6,984 nt of DNA from contig JBBAFB010000114.1 in assembly GCA_041655595.1 (NCBI GenBank), positions 1 to 6,984 of the forward strand. Reading direction: 5' to 3'. Numbering within the stretch: the stretch's first letter is position 1; every line of letters begins with the position of its first letter. Positions 1 to 6,882 of this stretch are shown here, one piece after another. The translations under genes and the position numbers were made by a program. The notes beneath the pieces are model-generated. The model searched no databases. It saw only the letters and a list, made by a program, of their open reading frames with translations, and was not told where the DNA came from. The stretch is from JBBAFB01 sp041655595. Its GTDB lineage: Bacteria; Bacillota; DULZ01.

Positions 1-1
1 A

Positions 2-316
2 ACCAATGATAACCCTCCAAGTCTCTATGGCAGGGAAGCGGAAGTGGTAAATTCCCTGGTGGCCAGCGGCTGTAAAATTGAAGGATCGGCAGAAAATAGC
101 GTCTTATTTAGGGAAGTGAAAATTGAAAAAGGGGCCAAGCTGAAAAACTGTATTATTATGCAAAAATGCCATATTGAAGCCGATGCAATTCTAGAAAATG
201 TTATCTTAGATAAATTTGCCCGGGTGGGGGCCGGGAATATTATTATAGGTAAAAAGAGCCAGCCAATAGTGATCAAGAAAGGGGAATATATCTCCCAAAA
301 AGGAGGCGTTTCCTGA
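2..316 (+). CDS. glgD: GlgD, ADP-glucose pyrophosphorylase accessory subunit (3' end only)
   Basis: This is the last 104 codons of a gene that begins before the window; the frame is open from base 2 to the TGA at 314-316. The translation starts TNDNPPSLYGREAEVVNSLV and continues with short hexapeptide-like repeats (about residues 15-90) such as NSVLFREVKIEKGAKLKNCI and DAILENVILDKFARVGAG. This is the left-handed beta-helix that ends nucleotidyltransferases of the glucose-1-phosphate adenylyltransferase family. The PPSLYG stretch before the helix and the end PIVIKKGEYI resemble GlgD rather than GlgC, whose tail is longer and differs. In Bacillota, GlgD is a weakly active or regulatory partner that assembles with GlgC to make ADP-glucose from glucose-1-phosphate and ATP in the cytoplasm. 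The catalytic N-terminal domain is not visible, so activity cannot be judged. glgC is expected just upstream (inference). The stop codon shares one base with the glgA start, which suggests translational coupling. Confidence 0.87.
   Translation, partial: TNDNPPSLYGREAEVVNSLVASGCKIEGSAENSVLFREVKIEKGAKLKNCIIMQKCHIEADAILENVILDKFARVGAGNIIIGKKSQPIVIKKGEYISQKGGVS
301..306 (+). promoter_or_regulatory. Ribosome binding site of glgA
   Basis: AGGAGG lies inside the last codons of glgD, nine bases before the ATG at 316. It is a consensus Shine-Dalgarno at good spacing and supports the overlapping ATG as the true glgA start. Confidence 0.85.
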
Positions 317-1752
317 TGAAAGTTTTATTTGCCATCTCAGAGGGGGAACCCTTTGCTAAAAGCGGCGGTCTGGGGGATATTGGCGGCTCCTTGCCCAAGG
401 CTCTCAATAAGCGGGGGGTTGATGTTAGGGTGGTGATGCCTAAATACAGCACCATCCCCCGGAATTTGCTAGAAAAGGTTGAACCCATTAGTGAATTTAA
501 AGTGGAACTAGGCTGGAGAAAACAATATTGCGGTTTGAGTCAACTCATCCATGAGGGTATTCATTATTATTTTATAGATAACGAGTACTATTTTAAAAGG
601 GACAGACTTTATGGTTATGAGGACGATGGTGAAAGATTTGCCTTTTTTTCTGCAGCGGTGTTGGAAAGTTTGATTTATCCCGAGGGCTTCAAGCCGGAGA
701 TAATTCATTGCCATGATTGGCATACCGCCTTGGTGCCTTTAATGTTGGAAGAACGCTTCCGAGCCGATCCCTTTTATTATGGGCTAAAAACCATTTTTAC
801 CATCCATAATTTACAATACCAGGGGTTGTTCTCCCCCTTTCTGGCGGATGATCTGCTCGGATTGGGAAATAACCGTCGGGCTAGGGAGGCCTTGGATTTT
901 AATCAGGGGATAAATTTTTTAAAAAGCGCCCTATTTTACGCGGATAAAATTACCACAGTCAGCCCTGGCTACAGCAGAGAAATTCAAACGGAGTTTTTCG
1001 GTGAGGGCTTGTGGGAGGTTATTAAAATGCACCAGGGAAAACTAACGGGCATACTAAATGGCATTGATTATGACAGCTACAATCCCCTGACCGACCGAGA
1101 GCTGTTTATTAATTATAGGACTTCCCCGGTCAAAAAAGCGGGCAATAAAACTGCCCTCCAGGAAAGGCTAAACTTGCCAATTAATAAAAAAGTACCTATG
1201 CTGGCTTTAATCGGCAGATTGGTTACCCAAAAGGGGCTGGATTTATTAATTTATATTTTAGATGACCTGTTGCAAGGGGAACTGCAATTGGTCATTTTGG
1301 GTACGGGCGAACAACAATTTGAGACAGATTTAGCCTATTTTGCCGGTCTTTACCCTACAAAGCTATCAGTTAACTTGGTTTTTGATGAAGCCCTAGCCAG
1401 AAAAATTTATGCGGCAGCGGATATTTTGTTGATGCCTTCCTTGTTTGAGCCTTGTGGCTTGTCCCAGATGATTGCTATGCGCTACGGCACTGTGCCTTTG
1501 GTGCGGGAGGTGGGAGGGCTGAAGGACAGTGTGAAGCCCTACAATGAATATACCGGTGAAGGCAATGGTTTTAGTTTTGCCAATTATAACGCCCATGATT
1601 TTTTAAACACCATCCGGTATGCTTTGAAAATTTATTACGAACAGCCAAGCACCTGGAAAAAAATTGTGACCAACAGTCAAAAGGAAGATCTAAGCTGGAC
1701 AAACTCTGCCGACAAATACCTGGAGCTATACAGGCAAACGGTGGAAGCTTAG
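316..1752 (+). CDS. glgA: Glycogen synthase GlgA (GT5, ADP-glucose type)
   Basis: Complete 478-residue glycogen synthase, the usual length for bacterial GlgA. It adds glucose from ADP-glucose to the non-reducing ends of alpha-1,4-glucan in the cytoplasm. The N-terminal GT5 domain opens with the ADP-glucose loop EPFAKSGGLGD (Lys15 matches Lys15 of the E. coli enzyme). HCHDWHT (131-137) and HNLQYQG (164-170) follow, and NGID (248-251) lies near the domain hinge. The C-terminal GT-B domain has GRLVTQKG (300-307; Arg301 and Lys306 match the E. coli Arg300/Lys305 pair) and SLFEPCGLSQ (375-384; Glu378 matches the conserved catalytic-site Glu). GGLKDSV (400-406) closes the nucleotide site. No key residue is missing. 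The ATG overlaps the glgD stop (TGATG) and has AGGAGG nine bases upstream. The gene following is 33 bases away. ADP-glucose rather than UDP-glucose use is inferred from the family and from glgD next door. Confidence 0.97.
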   Translation: MKVLFAISEGEPFAKSGGLGDIGGSLPKALNKRGVDVRVVMPKYSTIPRNLLEKVEPISEFKVELGWRKQYCGLSQLIHEGIHYYFIDNEYYFKRDRLYGYEDDGERFAFFSAAVLESLIYPEGFKPEIIHCHDWHTALVPLMLEERFRADPFYYGLKTIFTIHNLQYQGLFSPFLADDLLGLGNNRRAREALDFNQGINFLKSALFYADKITTVSPGYSREIQTEFFGEGLWEVIKMHQGKLTGILNGIDYDSYNPLTDRELFINYRTSPVKKAGNKTALQERLNLPINKKVPMLALIGRLVTQKGLDLLIYILDDLLQGELQLVILGTGEQQFETDLAYFAGLYPTKLSVNLVFDEALARKIYAAADILLMPSLFEPCGLSQMIAMRYGTVPLVREVGGLKDSVKPYNEYTGEGNGFSFANYNAHDFLNTIRYALKIYYEQPSTWKKIVTNSQKEDLSWTNSADKYLELYRQTVEA

Positions 1753-1767
1753 GCCTTCAGTTCTAAA

Positions 1768-1774
1768 AAGGAGG
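1768..1774 (+). promoter_or_regulatory. Ribosome binding site deciding a GTG start
   Basis: AAGGAGG lies 11 bases before the GTG at 1786. The strong site in the short gap after glgA, followed by GTG and an immediate family-like N-terminus, is the main reason for accepting a non-ATG start for the fusion gene. Confidence 0.8.
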
Positions 1775-1785
1775 AAAACTGACAG

Positions 1786-4700
1786 GTGTTATCTCTGAAG
1801 GTTTATCATAATTCCCATGACCAATCCTGCCGGAGCCCTTTCGGGGCAGTGGAAATCGGGACAATTATCACTTTAAAAGTAAGGGTTGAAACTAAGGCAG
1901 AAAACCTACAATGCTTGCTTAAGCTGGTTGATCATCGAGGTCAAAAAACCGTCCTGCCTATGGTTTTAGAGGAGCAAAAGCAAAAGGAGAATATAGGGCA
2001 AGCCGTTTTTGCGGTTAGTTATCAAACCTCCTCTAACCCTAATCTGCTTTGGTACTACTTTCAACTATGGGTTGGCGGTCAAGTTTTTTATTATGGCAAT
2101 AATCAAACGCAACTAGGGGGAGAAGGAGAATTAAGGCAGCATAACCCCCTGCCCTTTCAAATAACCGTTTTTAAACCAGGGTCAACTCCTGCCTGGTACA
2201 AAGAAGGGATTATGTATCAGATTTTTGTGGATCGCTTTAACAGGGGAAAAGATTATTGCGTATGCTTGGCCCAAAATAAATTAGGGCAGGACCCCACAAA
2301 AAAAGCAGCCTTGCTTCATCTCAACTGGGAGGACCGGCCTGATTATTTCAAAGATCATGCAGGCCGCGTCACCAGATGGAATTTTTTCGGCGGCAATTTA
2401 GCGGGAATTATTGAAAAACTGGATTATTTGGAGACCTTGGGGGTAAGTATTCTATACTTAAATCCCATTTTTCTATCGCCCAGCAACCATAAATATGATA
2501 CGGCGGACTATTTTAAAATAGATCCCCTGTTCGGGGATCGAAAACTTTTCGGACAGCTGGTAGCCGAAACCGACAAGAGGGGGATGGCTCTCATTTTAGA
2601 TGGGGTTTTTAGCCACACCGGTGCTGATAGTATTTATTTTAATAAGTACAATAATTTTAAAAATAGCGGTGCCTGTCAATCTAAAAAATCACCCTACTAT
2701 CCCTGGTATACCTTCAGCGAGTACCCTCAGCAATACGATTCCTGGTGGGGAATAGATGTGCTTCCTAATGTTAATAAAGCAGAGCCAAGTTTTCAGAAAT
2801 TTATTTATCAGGATCCCGATAGTGTGGTCAGGTATTGGCTAAAAACGGGCATTAAGGGCTGGCGCTTGGATGTGGCTGACGAATTGCCGGATAGTTTTAT
2901 CAAGGGAATTAAGCAAGCTTTAAGGGAGGAAGAACCCGAAGCAGTTCTGATAGGCGAGGTATGGGAGGATGCCTCCCACAAAATCAGCTATGGTAAACTG
3001 AGGGAATATTTTTGGGGTGATGAACTGGACGGAGTGATGAATTATCCACTAAGGAAAGTTTGGTTGGATTTTTTAACCGGCCAAATTGACGGAAAGATGG
3101 CCTACAGACTTGTTATGAGTCTGTATGAAAACTACCCCAAGGAAAATTTTTATGGCAGTATGAATTTAATCGGCAGCCATGATCGAAGACGTGCTTTGAC
3201 TATTTTGGGAGAAGCACCCCCGGAAAATCGGCTAACTCCGGAGGAAAGAGCCCAGTATCGGCTTCCCCCGGAGAAAAGGCAGTTGGCCGTCAACAGAATG
3301 AAGCTGTTGGTGCTTTTGCAGATGACTTTTCCCGGGGTACCCTCAATTTATTATGGCGATGAGGCGGGATCGGAAGGCTATTCGGATCCTTATAACAGAG
3401 CTGCCTACCCCTGGGGTAAGGAGGACGGGCAATTGCTGGATTGGCATCGAAGGATGACTTATTTAAGGCGGGAATACAGTGCTTTTACCGGGGGAGAGTT
3501 TCAACCGGTCTATGTGAATGAAGATATTTACGGTTATTTCAGAACAGATCAAAAGGAAACGATAGGGGTTTTTATTAATCGTAGCTCCGGGCGGGAACAT
3601 ACCCTAGATTTGTCCCAACAGATTCAAGGGATGCAAGTTAAAAAAACCTGGGCCTTGGACCTTTTAGCGGGAGAAAAGCTATCTGAAAATGAATTATCGG
3701 TCTGCAAAATACCGCCATTATCTGCCAGAGTTATACTTTTGGAAAATAACCTTCAGCACAAACAAAAAACCAATCAGCTTTTTAGGGGTGCCGGCATCCT
3801 ATTATCCATCACTTCCCTTCCTTCCCCCTGGGGGATGGGGGATTTGGGGCAAGCTGCTTATCATTTTGTAGATTTTTTGAAGGCGGCGGGACAAAGTATT
3901 TGGCAGGTTCTGCCTCTTCAATTGCCGGACAAACACAATTCGCCCTACTACAGCAGTTCCTCCTTCGCAGCAAATGAAGCTTTGCTGGATTCGGAGCAGC
4001 TCGTATCCATGGGATTTTTGACTAAAGAAGAGGTAGCAAATCAACTGGCCAATTTAGAGGCCGAGGCTTCCCTTAAGCAAACCGGCTTTAGTTTGGCAGC
4101 GAAGTATAAAAATGAGCTTCTCAAACAAGCCTTTCACCGGTTTCGACAAGGCGGCTTTTTAGAATTTAAGCTGGATTACAAAAAATTCAAAGAGAATAAT
4201 AAAGGTTGGTTAGAAGATTACGCCCTCTACAGAGCATTGAAAAAAGAGTTTAACGAGGCACCTTGGTATAGGTGGGAAAGGGGTATTGCCCGGAGAAACA
4301 AAGAAAGTATTAGTCGCTATCAAGAGCTTTTGGCCCGGGAGGTGGAGTACCATAGTTTTTTGCAATACTTATTTTCTCTGCAGTGGGGTAAGCTGAAGGC
4401 ATATGCCAATCAAAAGGGCATTATAATTATGGGGGATCTGCCGATTTATGTAGCCCCCGATAGCTGCGATACTTGGGTAAATCCGGAATTGTTTAATTTA
4501 ACCCAGGAGGGGCCTCCCTATAAAGTAGGGGGAGTACCCCCCGACTACTTTAGCAGGGAGGGGCAGTTATGGGGTAATCCTACTTATTGCTGGAAAAACC
4601 ACGAGGGGACCGGCTATTCCTGGTGGAAAAGCAGAATCAAAAACTCTTTGCATAGCTTGGATTATCTTCGCCTAGACCATTTTCGAGGCTTTGTCTCCTT

Positions 4701-5280
4701 TTGGGAGATACCCCAAGGGGCAGCAACTGCGGCTTCCGGCAACTGGCGTAAGGGTCCGGGGAAAAAGCTGTTTGAAAGTTTATGCGAGACCTTAGGTCCC
4801 TTGCCCCTAATTGCAGAGGATTTGGGTACCCTCTCTCCTGAGGTGGCCAATTTGAAAAATCAGTTCGGTTTTCCGGGTATGAAGGTACTGCAATTTTCTT
4901 TAAATGAGATTTTGGAGGATGCTGATTATGAGGGCATTTATTATTCCGGCACCCATGATAACGAGACATTGCTCGGTTGGTATGAAGATCAGCAGGAGGT
5001 TTTAAAAAAACTACCGGGTTTCAGAAAAAAGGTTTTGCAGGACCGGGATCAATCAGAGGGGTTAACTGTTTGCAAGCGTTTGCTGGAGATTTTATATTAT
5101 AGTAAGGCCAACTGGGTAATCATACCTTTGCAAGATCTACTCTTGTTGGGCAATGAAGCAAGGATGAACACCCCGGGTGTAGCAGCGGGCAACTGGCAAT
5201 GGACCTTTTCCTGGGAGCAAATACCCAAGGATTTAGCCCCCCGACTCCAGGAGTGGGTAAGGCTAAGCGGGAGAGAATAG
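1786..5280 (+). CDS. Two-enzyme fusion: GH13 amylase/debranching-like domain + GH77 4-alpha-glucanotransferase (MalQ)
   Basis: A single 1164-residue reading frame carries two glucan enzymes. Residues 1-130 form a beta-rich domain like the N-terminal domain of neopullulanase/amylopullulanase relatives. Residues 137-570 are a GH13 barrel (WYKEGIMYQIFVDRF at 137-151) with region I DGVFSH (272-277), region II GWRLDVADE (nucleophile Asp362), region III IGEVWE (acid/base Glu391) and region IV GSHD (His465, Asp466). A beta domain follows to about 652. After a short linker, GH77 begins at GAGILLSITSLPSPWGMGDLG-like sequence (668-688) and fills a normal 500 residues, with RLDHFRG (nucleophile Asp964), AEDLG (acid/base Glu1011) and GTHDNET (Asp1058). 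Both halves look active. There is no signal peptide or membrane segment, so it acts in the cytoplasm. The MalQ half should transfer maltodextrin segments between chains. Whether the GH13 half cuts alpha-1,4, alpha-1,6 or both bonds cannot be read from motifs. Databases tend to call such proteins bifunctional GlgX/4-alpha-glucanotransferase, but the GH13 half looks closer to neopullulanase/amylopullulanase than to E. coli GlgX. The gene sits between glgA and pgi, consistent with glycogen turnover. Confidence 0.93.
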   Translation: MLSLKVYHNSHDQSCRSPFGAVEIGTIITLKVRVETKAENLQCLLKLVDHRGQKTVLPMVLEEQKQKENIGQAVFAVSYQTSSNPNLLWYYFQLWVGGQVFYYGNNQTQLGGEGELRQHNPLPFQITVFKPGSTPAWYKEGIMYQIFVDRFNRGKDYCVCLAQNKLGQDPTKKAALLHLNWEDRPDYFKDHAGRVTRWNFFGGNLAGIIEKLDYLETLGVSILYLNPIFLSPSNHKYDTADYFKIDPLFGDRKLFGQLVAETDKRGMALILDGVFSHTGADSIYFNKYNNFKNSGACQSKKSPYYPWYTFSEYPQQYDSWWGIDVLPNVNKAEPSFQKFIYQDPDSVVRYWLKTGIKGWRLDVADELPDSFIKGIKQALREEEPEAVLIGEVWEDASHKISYGKLREYFWGDELDGVMNYPLRKVWLDFLTGQIDGKMAYRLVMSLYENYPKENFYGSMNLIGSHDRRRALTILGEAPPENRLTPEERAQYRLPPEKRQLAVNRMKLLVLLQMTFPGVPSIYYGDEAGSEGYSDPYNRAAYPWGKEDGQLLDWHRRMTYLRREYSAFTGGEFQPVYVNEDIYGYFRTDQKETIGVFINRSSGREHTLDLSQQIQGMQVKKTWALDLLAGEKLSENELSVCKIPPLSARVILLENNLQHKQKTNQLFRGAGILLSITSLPSPWGMGDLGQAAYHFVDFLKAAGQSIWQVLPLQLPDKHNSPYYSSSSFAANEALLDSEQLVSMGFLTKEEVANQLANLEAEASLKQTGFSLAAKYKNELLKQAFHRFRQGGFLEFKLDYKKFKENNKGWLEDYALYRALKKEFNEAPWYRWERGIARRNKESISRYQELLAREVEYHSFLQYLFSLQWGKLKAYANQKGIIIMGDLPIYVAPDSCDTWVNPELFNLTQEGPPYKVGGVPPDYFSREGQLWGNPTYCWKNHEGTGYSWWKSRIKNSLHSLDYLRLDHFRGFVSFWEIPQGAATAASGNWRKGPGKKLFESLCETLGPLPLIAEDLGTLSPEVANLKNQFGFPGMKVLQFSLNEILEDADYEGIYYSGTHDNETLLGWYEDQQEVLKKLPGFRKKVLQDRDQSEGLTVCKRLLEILYYSKANWVIIPLQDLLLLGNEARMNTPGVAAGNWQWTFSWEQIPKDLAPRLQEWVRLSGRE

Positions 5281-5283
5281 GAG
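5279..5283 (+). promoter_or_regulatory. Ribosome binding site deciding the pgi start
   Basis: AGGAG overlaps the TAG stop of the fusion gene and lies eight bases before the ATG at 5292. The upstream in-frame ATG at 5199 falls inside the fusion gene and gives an N-terminal extension unlike the family, so 5292 is preferred. Confidence 0.8.
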
Positions 5284-5291
5284 TGTTTAAT

Positions 5292-6863
5292 ATGTGGGAA
5301 AGATACAAAAAGTACTTGCTGCATGATGAGGAGCTAGGTCTTACTTTGGATATCAGCAGAGTTCCTTTTCCGGATGGATACCTGGATAAGATGGCAACAC
5401 AAATGTCGGCTGTTTTTGAACAAATGAGGGAGTTGGAAGGGGGGGCCATTGCCAACCCCGATGAAAACAGGATGGTAGGCCACTATTGGCTGAGAAATCC
5501 GGAATTGGCCCCCAAAACAGAAATTAAGCAAACTATTATTCAAAACCTGAAAAAGATAGAGGAGTTTGTTGCCAAGGTTCATCAGGGCCAAATTACAGGC
5601 CAAAGAGGTAAGACAATAACCGATGTGCTGATAATCGGAATAGGGGGATCCAGTTTAGGTCCTTTGTTCGTAGCTGAGGCTTTGGCAAATTATCAGGATC
5701 CAATCAGACTCCATTTTTTAGATAACACAGATCCCGACGGAATGGACAGGGTTTTGCTCAGGCTGGAAAAAAGATTAGACACTACCTTGACTATAGTGAT
5801 TTCTAAAAGCGGCGGTACCACTGAAACTTATAATGGAATGGTGGAGACGAAACTCAAGTATCAACAAGTTGGTTTAAACTTTGCCAAGCATGCCCTGGGC
5901 ATTACTCAGGCAGGCAGCCTCTTGGATCGGCTGATTCAAGAGGAGGGCTGGCTGGCCGGCTTTCCCATGTGGGATTGGGTGGGGGGTAGGACCTCTGTTT
6001 TTTCGGCGGTGGGGCTTCTGCCTTTAGGGCTTCAAGGTATAAAAATAGATCAATTTTTGGAGGGAGCCCGTCTAGGAGACCTTCTATGTCAAAAAGAAGC
6101 CGTTGCAGAAAATCCTGCCGCTCTGCTGGCCTTGATGTGGTATTTTCTTACCGAGGGGCGGGGGGGCAAAAACATGGTCCTGCTTCCTTACAAGGACAGA
6201 CTGGAGAAACTATCCAAGTATCTGCAGCAGTTGATTATGGAATCCTTAGGCAAGGAAAAAGATTTAGCCGGGATACAGGTCAGGCAGGGAATTGGGGTTT
6301 TCGGCAATAAGGGAACCTCTGATCAACATTCCTTCTTGCAGCAATTATTGGAAGGCCCGGATAACTTTTTTGTGACCTTTATCCAGGTGCTCAAGGATCG
6401 GGAAGGCTCTTCACCGATCATAACAAAGGAAAGTACCAGCGGTGATTACTTGCAGGCCTTTTTACTGGGTACTAGAAAGGCTTTAAGTCAAAAAGGCAGG
6501 AGCTCCATCACTCTAACCTTAAGGCAATTATCCCCGGTGTCATTAGGTGCTTTGCTGGCTGTTTTTGAAAGAACAGTTAGCCTGTATGCCTTTTTAGTTA
6601 ATATCAATGCTTACCACCAGCCCGCAGTGGAGTTAGGTAAAAAAGCAGCCGGGGAGATTATTTCCTTAAAAAATAAAGGGGTAGCCTTTTTAAAAGCAAA
6701 CCCGAATCGTAAATTTGAGTTAAAGCAACTGGCCTTGGAAATAGGCGAGCCTGAAGAACAGGAAGCCCTCTACATTTTACTGAATCACCAAGCAGCCAAT
6801 CCAGATCGAGGCATAAAAAAAGAACCGGGCGGAGAAGTTTATTGGTTTGAAGGGCAGAAGTAG
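5292..6863 (+). CDS. pgi: Glucose-6-phosphate isomerase
   Basis: Complete 523-residue cytoplasmic enzyme that interconverts glucose-6-phosphate and fructose-6-phosphate. Two SIS sugar-phosphate domains are visible: IGIGGSSLG (115-123) and the phosphate loop SKSGGTTETYNG (171-182) in the first, and the family signature DWVGGRTSVFSAVG (228-241) between them. Catalytic residues align with known isomerases: Glu317 in MESLGK (rabbit Glu357, Bacillus Glu290), His346 in TSDQH (rabbit His388) and Lys450 in VELGK (rabbit Lys518). The NKGTSDQHSFLQQL stretch (339-352) and NINAYHQPAVELGKKA (437-452) closely resemble, from memory, cyanobacterial-type PGI rather than the short Bacillus or longer E. coli forms. 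After the catalytic Lys there is an extra tail (about 463-523) that looks like a small winged-helix-type fold, FELKQLALEIGEPEEQEALY then ILLNHQ. A comparable tail occurs in cyanobacterial relatives. The start is only 11 bases after the fusion stop, suggesting co-transcription. Here it would link glycogen metabolism to fructose-6-phosphate. Confidence 0.96.
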   Translation: MWERYKKYLLHDEELGLTLDISRVPFPDGYLDKMATQMSAVFEQMRELEGGAIANPDENRMVGHYWLRNPELAPKTEIKQTIIQNLKKIEEFVAKVHQGQITGQRGKTITDVLIIGIGGSSLGPLFVAEALANYQDPIRLHFLDNTDPDGMDRVLLRLEKRLDTTLTIVISKSGGTTETYNGMVETKLKYQQVGLNFAKHALGITQAGSLLDRLIQEEGWLAGFPMWDWVGGRTSVFSAVGLLPLGLQGIKIDQFLEGARLGDLLCQKEAVAENPAALLALMWYFLTEGRGGKNMVLLPYKDRLEKLSKYLQQLIMESLGKEKDLAGIQVRQGIGVFGNKGTSDQHSFLQQLLEGPDNFFVTFIQVLKDREGSSPIITKESTSGDYLQAFLLGTRKALSQKGRSSITLTLRQLSPVSLGALLAVFERTVSLYAFLVNINAYHQPAVELGKKAAGEIISLKNKGVAFLKANPNRKFELKQLALEIGEPEEQEALYILLNHQAANPDRGIKKEPGGEVYWFEGQK

Positions 6864-6882
6864 GGAAAGGCTTTGGTAGGCA

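Noticed and set aside
44..316. A separate 90-residue gene starting at GTG 44
   Set aside because: The frame is open to the window's left edge and the residues before GTG 44 already match GlgD (PPSLYG then EVVNSLV), so this is the tail of a longer gene.
4637..4969. Minus-strand open frames of 110 and 62 residues
   Set aside because: They lie wholly opposite the strongly conserved GH77 catalytic region, have no recognisable domains, and are expected shadows of a long coding frame.
5199..5291. Longer pgi starting at ATG 5199
   Set aside because: It would add 31 residues unlike the family and overlap the fusion gene by 82 bases, whereas ATG 5292 has a well-placed AGGAG.
6086..6310. Plus-strand 74-residue frame inside pgi
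   Set aside because: It is out of frame within conserved PGI sequence and its composition (Arg/Ser/Cys-rich start) looks like a frame-shifted reading.
6309..6335. Loss of a catalytic Glu in PGI, because GEPGTNGQH of E. coli and animal enzymes is here GNKGTSDQH
   Set aside because: By spacing, the rabbit catalytic Glu357 is the Glu of MESNGK, 31 residues before His388. The equivalent here is Glu317 of MESLGK, which is present, so the active site is intact.
6864..6882. Intrinsic terminator after pgi
   Set aside because: The 19 bases between the stop and the array hold no inverted repeat followed by a T run, and the array itself makes no convincing stem, so transcription may continue beyond the window.
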